Part shown: positions 13,546 to 25,656 of the stretch, piece by piece
How positions within the stretch are numbered: position 1 is the stretch's first letter
Layout of the letters: each line of letters begins with the position of its first letter
Assembly (NCBI GenBank): GCA_903813345.2
Contig: CAIIXF020000010.1
Location: 26,312,425 to 26,376,424 of the forward strand
Source: Owenia fusiformis
Lineage: Eukaryota > Annelida > Polychaeta > Sabellida > Oweniidae
DNA length: 64,000 nucleotides
Direction: 5' to 3'
Translations under genes and position numbers: made by a program
Notes under the pieces: generated by a model
Seen by the model: only the letters and a program-made list of their open reading frames with translations
What the model was told of the DNA's origin: nothing
Databases searched by the model: none

Positions 13546-14590
13546 ACCTTGTAGATTATGAGGCGAGCACCAGTCTATTCATTGTGTGTAGTTTGAGACT
13601 ATATCATTGTGGAATCTATTTTCTGCATGCTATCACCACTGCTAAACTTCTCCATTCATTCTACATCTTGCTCGTTTTGCATAGAAAATTTCAAAGAATT
13701 ACATTTTCTGTTAATTATCTCTACAATTAGGATCATGTTTGTTGTACCTGTCTACATCCTCTCAATTTCCTTATCTTTCCACTCTGATCCACATGATGAA
13801 TCTTAACCATCACTCCAGTTCATTTGCAGGCAACTTGATAATTAGATTGCTTATTGGTGATGTAATATTAATGGATCCCTAACAAAGAGCGATGACAGTC
13901 TACATTCCATTAATGGAATATGTGAAGGCCCTTTTATTGAAAAAACATGGTTATATATATAACAGGAAGGAGTTACGAATGAACTGAAAATTACGATAAC
14001 CTTACAACTTAAGTCATCTATTATTAGATGTTGTAAGAAAGGATTGGTATCGATATGGTGAATTTTCTGAATACATGTTTCTCTTAAACCAGTCATCAAA
14101 TATTTCTAAAAGTTTTACACAATTTAAAGGGATCAGGTCATCCAAAAGCAAGTAACCCCTCTGATATTTTAGTGTTATATTGTGTAAAACAAGTATTTCT
14201 ATCGACTTACCAATGTTGGGGCTTCAGACAATTCGTTAACGGTATCAATTTGATGATTGTTCTCAGCCTTAATTTCCACTTACATCAGTGGTAATTCGAC
14301 AAATGTTCGAAATAAAATTGAAATAACCCGCTTCAATGTGCCCCGATCTGTGATTGGCTGCCTGGGCTCAATATCCCGGCAACCGATTGTATTTGCCAAG
14401 ACTGACGATGGGGAGTTTGATGCTCAATAAAACATCGTTCTTTATTAAATCAGATGAAAAAACTTCCAAAAAACATACATTTCAACAATATCAGTCATAT
14501 ATATTGATCATTTTGAAATAAAAGAAGCGCACTTATATAACTTTTTTTCAATTATTTATATTGTAAAATTTGACTATCCTTACAATAAGT

Positions 14591-14686
14591 CATTGTGTGG
14601 GGCAGTAGGTAGCGCGTCTGACTTCTTCTCCTTTGTTTTGCCCAAAAGGTTTGGGTTCGATTCCTGGCGTAAGCAATCTTTTTTTT
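14591..14686 (+). ncRNA. tRNA-like Pol III unit (tRNA pseudogene or SINE head)
   Basis: An A-box-like TGGGGCAGTAGG (14598) with D arm GGGC/GCGC is followed by a perfect B box GGTTCGATTCC at 14654-14664 and a T run at 14679-14686 that would terminate Pol III. The D arm resembles elongator tRNA-Met or related tRNAs. The anticodon stem and acceptor stem do not pair, so it is not a working tRNA. It lies between two parts of the dispersed repeat shared with 34382-34850. Confidence 0.55.
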
Positions 14687-14979
14687 CTTTTTTTTATCAC
14701 AACACATTTTATCCTTTGGGAGTGTTATTTTAATAACTTAAAAGGGTTTTACAATGTAAATTAATCTAAAAAAAATTGTATGTTGTTTTAGACTTATTGT
14801 GTTCTCGACATTTGGTTGTTCTTTGGTTGTCCTGTTGATTTTCTCAATATACAGTATTGGTAAAACTGTGCTCATGATATGGTCTCAAAATATATGTAAG
14901 GCATATATGATGTTATATGAGCAGTTATATTAGGACATTACTGGTTGTCCGTGAGAAAAATCCGGACGATCTGATCCCT

Positions 14980-15200
14980 TTAATGGTCATCTTTTGAATG
15001 GTAACAATATAATTTGAAAAATATATACATACTTTTCTCTATATTGTTTTAGAAAACACATCAGACACTTCTTTTGTTCTTTATATCATATGTTCGGAAT
15101 GAAATGAACCATCTTTCCGAATCTCATTGGAACAAAACGATATAAACACAACGTGTTTAGGTGTCTCAATATTGTAATTGTACAAAGGAAATTTTCGTTG
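14980..15200 (+). repeat. Dispersed repeat R2, copy 1
   Basis: Nearly collinear with 34380-34602, including GGTCATCTTTTGAATG, ATTGTTTTAGAAAACACATC, CATCTTTCCGAA and TGTACAAAGGAAATT. Sequence near 14035-14100 matches 34775-34840 in inverted orientation, so the element includes inverted parts. Confidence 0.7.
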
Positions 15201-17247
15201 ATTATCAAGTAAAAATTTTCCTATTTCCTCTCTACAGACCTTGTTGCCCCTTTAACCTACAGACCTACACTTCCAACATGGTACTGAATAAGACCTTATA
15301 TCCGACAGAGCTAAGATTCGAACAGGATATAACTTCTTGCACTCATGACAAAGTTCTCTTATGGTAGGCATTTCCAGACAGGAAGTAAACACACCCACTC
15401 AAACAATAAGATGTCTATATACATGTTCTTTGCACCCAAGAAATTAGTCTTCAAGTGAAGATTATGAAAGTAAATGACAGGATGTGAGATATTTCTGAGA
15501 ATATTGAAGTTGGTTCCACTGTCTTCAACAATAAGCTAGTGATACATGACAGATACTTTGATAAAAAGACATTCTATGAAGTACTACTCTTATTCACCCA
15601 CATGAATTATTATAATCGCTCTCTTGTTTTATTCTCCTTTTGTAATCCATTACAACTCAATTCTGAAAAGAAGAATGGCCAATTTACTCATAGGTTGTCA
15701 TGAACAAAACAGTATCATGTCTAAATGTAACCTACTTTTGTACCCATAATAAATAGTTTTCCTGGAATTAGTGCTGATATTCTCCACGTTTCTAAAAACC
15801 TTTATACCTTTTTATAGTGATTACTTGCCCCTGGGCAAGAACGGTATTTATTTTCCTGAGTAACACACATCAGTTTCCTCAATCAATTAATGTACATGTT
15901 ATTCATTCTGCAAAGTAAATGTCAAAGAGTCTTAGGAAATGCTCTTTATGCATCAATGTACAACACTAACCTACAGTGGGAAATAACAAAGAGTAAAATA
16001 CAAGAGCCATATGACCCAGTACATGGTAGAGTCTCCAACATTTTGCTATTGCTTGAGGAACTCAATTCTGAAAAGAAAAATGGCCATATCACAAATTAAG
16101 CACATTTCCTTCCTGTCTTGGTTGAGTCCAGCATAACGTAATATGATGTTTGATCAATGATGGATAGAGGATGCTTTTTTACAGGACATCTACTAATCTA
16201 TCTGAAAATGTTTCCTTGATGAGTGAATGATATATTTTCAAATTATTGCAGAGTGATTTAAGGAGACTACAATTATGAGATTAACCTGATACAGAAATGT
16301 GATTACTCAAATCTCAAAATTATAGATGTAACATAAGTTCACCACTGTCTTCTCAATTGAATACTCTCTACACGAAAAATCACAATAATATTCAATCATA
16401 TTTTAGAAAGTTATTCCAAAACTAGAGTGCAACATTTATTTGTGTCACCCTGTATTTTACTTTATTGGACTCTATATATGCAACCCACGTAAAGAGATAG
16501 ATACAAGGGGTGATATGATCTGTTCAAAATGTATAACACAACTCTGAAGTAGGACAGTGCAAAGAAGTAGTTAATAGTTAGGCAGATTGATTGCTTTTAG
16601 CATCAGAAGAGTCCATCAATCTCTTTATTATATTAGTCTGTAATACAGTATGTAACAAATTATCTACTTATCTACTTATAGGGATGCTTCATGAAATACA
16701 AATCAGAGAAACATAACTATATTTCCCATTTGTATTATATATATAATCAGTGGCAATCATTCTATAGCTTCATAATAAACCTTGATGATAGTCTTAAGTG
16801 GTCTTATAAATCATAAGGCAGTATGGCATATAGCAAATCTATCTTAATCATATATACATGTATATATATTATTTTTCCTCTACTTCCTCTTGCAATATAT
16901 GACTGCCATAATCTAAAAGGAGATACTAGTAGTAGTAGTGCACTTTAAAGTACTTTTTGGGGGATGTATAATTTCTCATTTAATCTTTAGTCCATGGTCT
17001 TCTCTCATTTACAATGTCTTGAAATGTCCTTCAATGTGACATATATCAAATTCATTAACAATTTGTTCATTGAGATTTGCTATGCAGGAGTTGCCATTTT
17101 CTAGTTTTATTAAGAAACCAATGTATTTATCTCAAGTGACCTTTCACAAAACTGAACATGTTTTTTTTAAATGCTTTAGCAGGTCTGTGCCATGCATTAG
17201 CCCAAGTTTGGAAATACTTCTTAATTTGGTTTATCATTCAGGTCTTC
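15201..17247. other. No gene supported; one weak exon candidate
   Basis: At 15237-15364 an open stretch lies between TTTCCTCTCTACAG and a GTAGGC donor, containing the translation VLNKTLYPTELRFEQDI. It has no recognised homology and could be chance. The rest is AT-rich with no recognised element. Confidence 0.3.
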
Positions 17248-17252
17248 TAGAT

Positions 17253-18268
17253 CACGCCCGGTGATCGTGAATATGGGACGGAGGGGGGAGCAGGCAATTT
17301 CTGCTAGGAAATTCAACAAATCTGGAAGATTTATTTTTTCAAGAAAAAGTTTACTATTGAATTGCTAAATGGATAGGCGCACGGTATGGTAGAATATGTT
17401 AGGTTTTCTGGGATTTTTTCTGAAACGATATGCATCTAAGGTATGAGATCTATTAAAAAAGGCGCAAGGCCATCAACAGGCACAAATCAACGTTTTTGCT
17501 ATAAATCAAGCAACAATGGTCTGGACGACCTGTAATAAATACTTGTAAGTGATGTTATCATAACTAAATTAATGTAATTGCTGAATTTATATAATAAGTT
17601 TCCATATGTGAAATAAAAAATAATCGAAAATAATGAATTTGGGACGGAGGGGGGGAGGGGACGGAGGGGGGGAGCAATATGTATATAAGACATGATTAGA
17701 GATGTTTCGCGACTTTAAGTCCTTTTACTCCAAATGTCCCCATTTTTCAGTCTCCAAGGGTATATCATCCAGTTTCTTACTAGGTTAACGAGTTCATTTT
17801 TCAAATACAAGAATTCGTGTGAAGTTGTTTCACTTTATAGAATTATCACTCCCCCCCTCCGTCCCCTCCCCCCTCCGTCCCATTTTAATTATTTTCGATT
17901 ATTTTTTATTTTACATATGGAAACTTATTTTATAAATTCAGCAATGACATTAATTTAGTTATGATAACATCACTTACAAGTATTTATTACAGGTCGTCCA
18001 GACCATTGTTGCTTGATTTATAGCAAAAACGTTGATTTGTGCCTGTTGATGGCCTTGCGCCTTTTTTAATAGATCTCATACCTTAGATGCGTATCGTTTC
18101 AGAAAAAATCCCAGAAAACCTAACATATTCTACCATACCGTGCGCCTATCCATTTAGCAATTCAATAGTAAACTTTTTCTTGAAAAAATAAATCTTCCAG
18201 ATTTGTTGAATTTCCTAGCAGAAATTGCCTGTTCCCCCCCTGTCCCATATTCACGATCACCGGGCGTG
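17253..18268. mobile_element. CAC-terminus fold-back element, family A (TSD TAGAT)
   Basis: A 1016-bp palindrome with about 420-bp arms. The ends are CACGCCCGGTGATCGTGAAT and its reverse complement, flanked by exact 5-bp duplications TAGAT (17248-17252, 18269-18273). The arms contain GACGACCTGTAATAAATAC and G-rich GGGACGGAGGGGGG near the centre. A shorter family member, 43262-43643, has the same ends and its own 5-bp duplication. CAC ends with a 5-bp duplication match the Transib/RAG superfamily. No transposase is present. Confidence 0.85.
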
Positions 18269-18273
18269 TAGAT

Positions 18274-20369
18274 AATAGGGGGTTTATTAGATTTAAGCTT
18301 GCAATGTGTTTCACAACCTAAACGTGAACATAAAATATTTAAGCGATGCATTTGTATTGGTGATTGGTCATACGTATTGGTTGGTGTTTCATGTTGTATA
18401 TGCAAGCTTAAACTCCCCAATGTCATGCTGTGAACCCTCAATACCCAAGGTTTATTTATATGTATTTTCAAGGTTGAGTTACAGTGCAGACTTGCTAAAC
18501 CAATCAAAATCTGGTTAACTGCGGCAAAATGGCTCTTAGAAAGCCTACTAGTAATAGAATTAAATAAGTTAATTAAAGATAAATAAGTTAAATCAGAATT
18601 GCCTATAACAGAAAATAGATTATGTAATGCAACTCATCTTCTCTTTAATTTAATTATATGATACGGATTAGATCTATTTATTATATCTTTAACAGAATTT
18701 AGCTCTTAGCATTTCTGAGCATATACTGTGATTAGCGTTTGAGAGTCCCATATAGTCATAGAGTTATATCAAAGGGTGAAGTACATGAAATATATTACAG
18801 CAAAACATATTATTCTTTGTCTGTGGGGGCCCCCTCTAAGCTATGCCTGGATCTCCGTATCCTAATGCTGAATAAAGGTTCCATTGTGTTTTTTATGAAT
18901 ATCAATAAAGAAAAGTATCTTTGCATGCATTGATGGGAGTGGGATTGAAGGGAGTGTCTTTAATCATCCTGGGTGTCCTTCTTACAGAACCAGTTCATTG
19001 ATGTTCACTAATCTACTTAGCTTCAACATTATACTGGGATCTCTCCATTCAATTAATACTTCTTTATGGCGATTATATTCTCATGTGTAACATAATATCA
19101 AGTGTTTATTTCCTGACATTTCAGCGATTATTTTGCCAATCTTATTGTTATTTTTGTTATATTCTTTTATTACATTCTTTAGTTGGGCAATGACGAATAA
19201 TACCAGGGGATTATTTTATGAGCTTGCCTGAAAGGGGATCATCAGAATTGACCTCACCTGACAAGGCTATTAATGAGTTAATTAATTGAGAAACATCATT
19301 TTATTCATTGAGAAATATCACTGTATTAACGTATTGAATAACAGCATAAAAGAAGAGATGTGTCCTTAGATCATACTATTGGTCAGGTTATAATACCATT
19401 ATTATTTATGGAGAAAATGACAAAAGTTACTTTATTTCATAATTCCTCAATAATTTCCAAATAGATTTGTCTATGTAAAACACCATGGTCATTACTAGAT
19501 GTTTTTGTTGGCAACTTTGCATTTGGATTGTGATTTAATTTTAAAAGTGGAATCTTAAGATAGTAAATCAAGTTTTAAAAGTCAGTCAGTCCGAACATTT
19601 CCAGAAAATCATTGGGAATTCAATACAAGAAAATAACTAAAAATCAAAATTTTCCAAGTGCAAAATTATATACAGAATCCAATGTTTCCAGTATGTCATC
19701 ATAAAGAAAAAAATTACAGAATATGCATATCTCCTAAAATCTCATTAAAATGAAATTTCCACAAGATTTCAAATCTATATGAAGAATTTTATGAAGAATT
19801 TTGACCAAAAGCATGAAATCCTTACAGGTGCCACTGTTTTGTTTGTTCAAAAATAGCCAATGTTTGAAAAATACAAAATTTTCTTTTTTAAATTCATCTT
19901 TTTTATCAAACTATTTTTGATGCAGTTCTATTAATTAACTCACAAATTAAAGTTAAATCATCCGCAAATAACTAGCTGGATCAGGTGCAGTTAAAATCCC
20001 ACTCAAAACATTCATCAGACCAGTTGGCTTTATTCTTAGCCAGAACATAATGATCTTGATGTTATTTTTAATTAAACAAGACTTAACAAGACGGAAGCAT
20101 TAGGGCATGCTATTAAGAACATTTCTCAGTAAAATCAGCTATTTGTGTATGATAAAAGTTAAAGTACAACGTGAATCATCACTTGTTATCGTGCCATTGA
20201 GTAAGGATATAGAGAAACAGTATGTTCATCTTTCAGTTCTTCTGTCCATTCATTCATCCATTCGTCCATGTGAAAGAGTATAGACATTCACGGATCCTAA
20301 GAATTTCACAAGTTTGCACCAACATAAAAGCTCTATCAAAAAGAATAATTCATTGGTTGTTAAAGGCCC
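18274..20369. other. No gene seen
   Basis: AT-rich sequence with no exon-like frame with splice sites and no clear repeat boundary. Confidence 0.5.
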
Positions 20370-20900
20370 CTCATAAAGTTTAAACCACTTTATCTTTTCA
20401 ATTTGATTTCAAAAAGTTTGTCACGCACATACTTTGTTAAGTAATAAGTTACATGAATGCATAGCATACGTTCTAACCTATTTTTGTCAAAAAATTAAGA
20501 AAATTGGTTGAAAGATAAGCTAGAAATTAATTTATAAGCGTAGAAAATATTTTAGAATTATAGTTCTTATTGAATCAAATGGTACATAAATATTTAAAAC
20601 AGGACAACTTTTGAAAAAATATTTTGCCACCTGAGTGACATCATGGTGTATAATTTGCGACAATTTTTCAAAAATGTTTAGATAGATTATATGCATAAAT
20701 CATTGACTGAATAGTTGAAATCATATTCATTTTTCCTGATCTGTTCAATGAAGAAGACAACATAAGTGTTTTACAGTGTGAATTGTTGTATTTGATGATC
20801 TAAACGTTTGTTTCCAAAATGGCAGGAAATAAAATTATAAGATGAACAACGTCTTTTTTCAAAAGTCATATTTTTCTCAATGCAAAGTACAATCAATTCC
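20370..20900 (+). repeat. Dispersed repeat R1, copy 2
   Basis: Begins GCCCCTCATAAAGTTTAAACC and contains GCCACCTGAGTGACATCAT and AAATGGCAGGAAAT. Its start matches the inverted end of copy 3 near 56800-56830. Confidence 0.65.
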
Positions 20901-21530
20901 CTAGAGACTGGGCGCTGAAGTATCATGCACCGAACAGCTGTGAAACATTATCTCCAGTTCTGTAGGGCAATGTCATCATTTTACTGAAATGATCACTTAT
21001 ATTCCGTGGCATTGTAAATAAGTCCAGTGCCACGGAATGATCACATGCAGGGGTTGATGATAGCAAGGACACTTTTCATAGCGGTGCCTTTGTAGAATGT
21101 TTCTCTAAATTCTCTTTAATGGATCCCCAAGATATTCAAAATTATACTATCAGATAATTCTGTCTGCATGATCAGAATAGAAAAACAAGAAGATTTGTTT
21201 CTTAACATCTGGCCTATCAAGCTTTTACATGGATTATTGTGTCCTGGCATATAAAGTCCCCAATCATCTTACTTCCATACAGAAATGATGTTAGCTGGAG
21301 ATAGGAAAATACTAAAAAGGAATTATTTTAATATTGTTTGAAATCTTTCAACTGTAGACCAATACTGGAAATTATAAACTGTAAAAATAATAAGAAATAA
21401 AGTTTAGGTTGAGATGTTTCATGCTTGGGTAATCTGATTATATTATCTGATTATATTGGTCGCTTGAAGGTGAAATGCTAATATAGATCTTCCACCATAG
21501 TAATATCCATTCTTGATCACAATGCTGTAT
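20901..21530. other. No gene; one short hairpin
   Basis: TTCCGTGGCA at about 21002 pairs with TGCCACGGAA at about 21030. Nothing else was recognised. Confidence 0.45.
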
Positions 21531-21566
21531 ACAGGGTGTTTCCATATGTATGCACCTCCCATAAAC

Positions 21567-21890
21567 TCATACATGTAGCATCTCAACCCTATCATGTAAA
21601 TATATCATTCTGTTCTTCATGGAAGTTACACAAGATTGCAAAGTTTCACAATCCAGGTCTGTCCCTGAAAAAAGATACAATGTATCAAAGATTGCGGGTA
21701 TGGGGTCATTAAGAGGGTAATTTCTGGTCATTTTTAGACTCAGTCTGGTGCTCTGTTCACTTTGTCTCATACCCATTTTAGTGATAGAGGTTGCACCAGG
21801 GTCCCTGGCCTCTCCATAAGCCACTGCATGAATCCTATCTATACATCTTTCTGCATAAGTGTCACACTCATGTGCACTGAACTCTGACAT
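21567..21890 (-). CDS. Unidentified 107-codon ORF next to a transposon-like end
   Basis: The ORF starts MSEFSAHECDTYAERCID, has a mixed, coding-like composition, and ends RVEMLHV before TGA. No family was recognised. Immediately beyond its 3' end the + strand reads TACAGGGTGTTTCC (21531-21544), which looks like a mariner-type terminus beside TA. The ORF may therefore be a remnant of an element's own gene. No matching second terminus was found. It could also be a chance ORF or a host exon. Confidence 0.3.
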   Translation of the reverse strand: MSEFSAHECDTYAERCIDRIHAVAYGEARDPGATSITKMGMRQSEQSTRLSLKMTRNYPLNDPIPAIFDTLYLFSGTDLDCETLQSCVTSMKNRMIYLHDRVEMLHV

Positions 21891-22010
21891 GATGACAACT
21901 CCTAGAAATGTGCAAAACAGAAACTAAATTTTATAAAATATATAAAATACTGTACACATAAAAATATAAATATGGAACAATTTTTGACATAGATAAATGG
22001 TGTTATTCTA

Positions 22011-22262
22011 CACTTAGTGTACTAAATGTATAATAACATTAAAAAATAAATTTGATATTTATTGGTAAAATGAATAACCGGAGGATATCGCAACAATATA
22101 CTCCGGGCGGAGGATATTGTGACGACATACTCTGGAAAACCCAATATGCGGAGGATATTGTGACAATATACTCCGCTTGTTGGTTTCCCGCCAAATTGAC
22201 TCTATTTGGCATGAAATTCATTTTGCAATGATATTATACATTTAGTACACTCCTTGTAAGTG
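22011..22262. mobile_element. Small TA-flanked MITE with three internal palindromes
   Basis: The ends are CACTTA(caagga)GTGTACTAAATGTATAAT and the reverse complement, flanked by TA. The interior has three copies of a palindromic unit GGAGGATATTGTGACAATAT plus ACTCC (22080-22170), each able to form a stem. Confidence 0.65.
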
Positions 22263-22309
22263 TAGGATAATAAGAACATCCTATGATCTTTTTCAGAATT
22301 TCATTTTAA

Positions 22310-22385
22310 TCTACTCGGTGATATTGATATATGCACTCGTTCACTTTGCTCTCTCATGCAGATATCAATATCACCTCGTAGATAA
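22310..22385. repeat. Short inverted repeat
   Basis: TCTACTCGGTGATATTGATAT and ATATCAATATCACCTCGTAGA form a hairpin with a loop of about 30 bases. Function unknown. Confidence 0.6.
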
Positions 22386-22827
22386 AAATGATATTCCTCA
22401 AAATCATAGGATATCCTATAATTATCATTGTTATCTCTTAATCTGTTATCTGATGTCAGAATTAACTGCTGATTTGAAGTTCTATCAAGAAACATTTTCT
22501 TTTCTAATAGTAATGATTCTTTTCCTCATCTGTTCAAATTAATCATGACACTCAAGGAGAAGTTGCTGTTGAAACCATGTGACTGTAATGCCTGTGCCCT
22601 GGTGCTGTTTTGTCATTATTAAACAATAATAGTCTTCTCATTTATTTTATTCACTGTTGCTATACATTTTCCTGATATATAACAGGTAAACCTGATACAT
22701 GTATATGGAATTTCAATATTTTGAATCATGTTATTTCTGTAAAGCAGTCTATCTTAGAAACCATTTGATATTTCAATCAAATTATTACTCAATATATATG
22801 TAGGTAGAATAGGAGGATTTTAAAATG

Positions 22828-22955
22828 TGTTAATTTCAACAAGTTTTTAAAATGTGTTAATTTCAATAATTTTTTAAAATGTGTTAATTTCAACAAGTTT
22901 TTAAATGTGTTAATTTCAACAAGTTTTGAAATGTGTTAATTTCAACAAGTAGCTA
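22828..22955 (+). repeat. Tandem repeat, about 28-bp unit
   Basis: Five copies of AAATGTGTTAATTTCAACAAG with a short TTTTTA spacer. Confidence 0.85.
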
Positions 22956-24369
22956 TACTGCAATTAAGTGTATAAGGAATTATCCCCTTAATGTGCACTA
23001 ACCATACTATACTTCCTGTATAGGCCTCATTGTTTCTTTTGTGTGAGGGGATGTGAGTCTCGTTAGTGAAATCTCTTTTATCATTTATCATTCTGAGCAA
23101 AAAGGTTTAACAGACATATTAGCTATTAGCTATAATTCTTGATGCTTTACAATAATGAAAATGGAACTAAGCTTACCAATTATGCATAAATACAGTAATT
23201 TAAATATATTAAGTTAGTTAGTTAGTAAAATATTTATTAAAGTCTCACACTGTAAACAATATACATACTAAAATAGCAATAATTAACAGTCCCGCCGGCT
23301 TCGGCGTATGAGAGACTCAAGAAAGCATCACAATCACAATGGTTGTATTTTACCTATACTACATGTATTAGCAAAATCACGTGCTTTTGAGGGGTGCACT
23401 ATGGCAATTGCTTTTTTGAGAAAATTGAATTCATTTTTTAATCTACAGTGATCTCCCCAGCATTCAACCAAGTGGGCACAGCAGCAACCTGAGATTTTGA
23501 TAAAAGGCTTGCACCCACCTGAGAATCCATTTACACCCACTTGAAAATGAGAAAAATCATGAAAAATTGGCATATTTTGACCAATTTTCGTCTGAATTGT
23601 GGAAATGAGAAATTTGCACTGAACTGATTTCATGATATATGAGCATTGTCTTTATTTTTTCGTTCAGAAGCTATTAGTTCATAAGCAATTTTGGGAAGCG
23701 TTGTTTAGTTTTATAATCCATCACAATGCGCTCCAAAAAATGTGAAATTCTGAAAATTTCAGTCTGTTTTTGATGTCAGTTCAAATGCACTATGTACATG
23801 TAGGAAGGCAATATCATTTTGCTGTTCTCTACACTTTATAGAAATAATCAGTATTTCTGGGGAGTAATGATTCCAACTTGTTCATGGATATACAAGCAAG
23901 GTTCTTGTGAGGCATCTCAGGACTTTGGGGAATTTCCCTCTTAACAACTGGTTCTCATTTGGAGTTCTCATGTTCAGATTGTGCCTTGTAGTATTAATGA
24001 GCTAATTATCATATTATATATTTATTTCTTTGCACTACCAAACTAATTGATTGGCCCTGTTATTGCATTGAAAGTATTCCCAGCGTATAATGTATCTCAT
24101 TATTCTCCTATCTTTGAGAAACACCAGCTGTATTTTCAACTATCTCAGTCCATATCATGGTATTTCTTATATAGCAAGTATTCTCTGAATCTTGAGGGAT
24201 ATCATTTTTTTAATTATATCATCACTAGAAGTGGTGGCATATTTTATAGGTGGTTGGTGTTCGGCAGTTGGCACCTGTAACAAATGGCAGGTGGTGACAT
24301 TTTGCATGTTAATGCCTTGTTATCCATTAGGTGATACCAGTATGGACCAATTTGCTGCACTTGCTTATA
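22956..24369. other. No gene; possible LINE 3' end near 23200-23320
   Basis: On the - strand, GTGAGACTTTAATAAATATT followed by (ACTAA)n, downstream of a GC-rich CGCCGAAGCCGGCGGG, resembles a non-LTR 3' end with a short tandem tail. There is no reverse transcriptase motif, so this is weak. Confidence 0.25.
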
Positions 24370-25365
24370 CAGGGCGTATCAAAAAAAACGCAACAAGTAG
24401 TTATCTCGTAAAATTCCAAAACTAGTGATGACTTCTTGAATTTCGTTTGATGTACCATAAAGCCATGTCTCTCCTCTTTGCAATGATATGTCATTCATTC
24501 ACATGTGGTAATGGTTTGGTGAGAAATCCTTCCATTTGCACAGTGGGTCAAAATCGACTCTGGGCCAAGTTTTAGATATTGCAAAAATCAACGCAAGGGC
24601 TAAGTGCCAATGGAAGTTCCACTGACTTCAATTGTTGTGACTTTTTCTTTTGGAGCTATCTCAGGAGCATCTGTGCTCACAATTCCTCCACCAGATATTG
24701 CAAAACCTCGAGAAAGAATTGCTCATGGGCTGCTTTTCTCTGCTTTAACCCACAGATGACTCAGGGCTGAACCATGCATGACGTGGACAGATGAGCGCAT
24801 CTTTATGTGCAAGGAAGTGGTGGCAATTTGGAGGGGTATAGGTTGTATTCTTGCAAGAGTATGAGTATGAACACTTAACTGTCTATGCCACATCTGTCAT
24901 ACCTTCTTCCAATAGCCCCTATGCCCCTTGTACTGACTTTTGCAATGTTTAAAACTTGGGTCCGAGCTGAATTTTGCCCCACTTTGCAAAATTAATGATT
25001 ATTCGGCCAGCCATGACTCTCTGGGAATGAATGATATTCCATTGCAAAGAGGAGTAATTTGGCTTTTTGGTACATTGAATGAAAAGGATGCAGTCAGCAT
25101 TGGTTTTATGTTTTCTTCCAATTTTGCATCGGGCTCCGTACACTGACTTTTGCGATGTTTATAACTTGGTCAAAAGCTAATTTTGGCTTACTTGGCAAAT
25201 GGAATGATTACTCGCCCAACCATGACCAAATATCAATGAATGATATATCATTGTAAAGAGGAGACACATGGCCTTATGGTGCATTGAATGAAATCAATGC
25301 TGTTATCACTCGTTTTGTGCTTTTCCGAGATAACAATCTGTTGCGGTTTTTTTTGATACGCACTG
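24370..25365 (+). mobile_element. mariner-type element relic with about 45-bp TIRs
   Basis: The left end CAGGGCGTATCAAAAAAAAC(G)CAACA..GTTATCTCG matches the reverse complement of the right end. Both are flanked by TA (24368-24369, 25366-25367). Inside, broken frames at 24600-24840 resemble the C-terminal part of a mariner transposase: CDFFFWSYLRS (24635 region) corresponds to the DFFLWGxLK motif, followed by an ERIAHGLL-like segment in another frame. Frameshifts and stops make it inactive. The interior also has inverted sub-repeats around GAATGATAT.CATTGCAAAG. Confidence 0.75.
24590..24840 (+). pseudogene. Degenerate mariner-like transposase C-terminal fragment
   Basis: Within the element at 24370-25365. 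The frame spanning 24579-24770 contains TDFNCCDFFFWSYLR, and the neighbouring frame contains DIAKPRERIAHGLL. Together these match the order of the transposase C-terminus, with frame changes between them. No intact DDE triad is present. Confidence 0.6.
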
Positions 25366-25656
25366 TAGAAAGATAAATGTCAGCAAGTGAATTAAATTAC
25401 ATCACAAAAAATAATTTTTCACCTGGCATTCAAAACGATCTAGAACCTTTTGTGGTTCATCTTTCTGCAAGAACATGGTAACATTTCAACATGATTTATT
25501 TAAAGTGCAATGATATTTTCAGGGCTCAAAGCAGTGATTTATTATTTATTAACATGAAATAAATTCCATTTGGGGAAGGAGAGGGTCATTCTGAAAGCAA
25601 TTAATTTTGCTTAATAACCATATTTCTAATCATTTAATCTTGTTATTGTTCTTCAG

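Noticed and set aside
18154-18507. 117-codon - strand ORF
   Set aside because: About a third of it is the palindromic arm of the family A element; the open frame comes from the arm and chance.
23200-23320. LINE 3' end
   Set aside because: Only a poly(A)-like hexamer and a short ACTAA tail support it. No reverse transcriptase remnant was seen, so it is kept only as a weak note.
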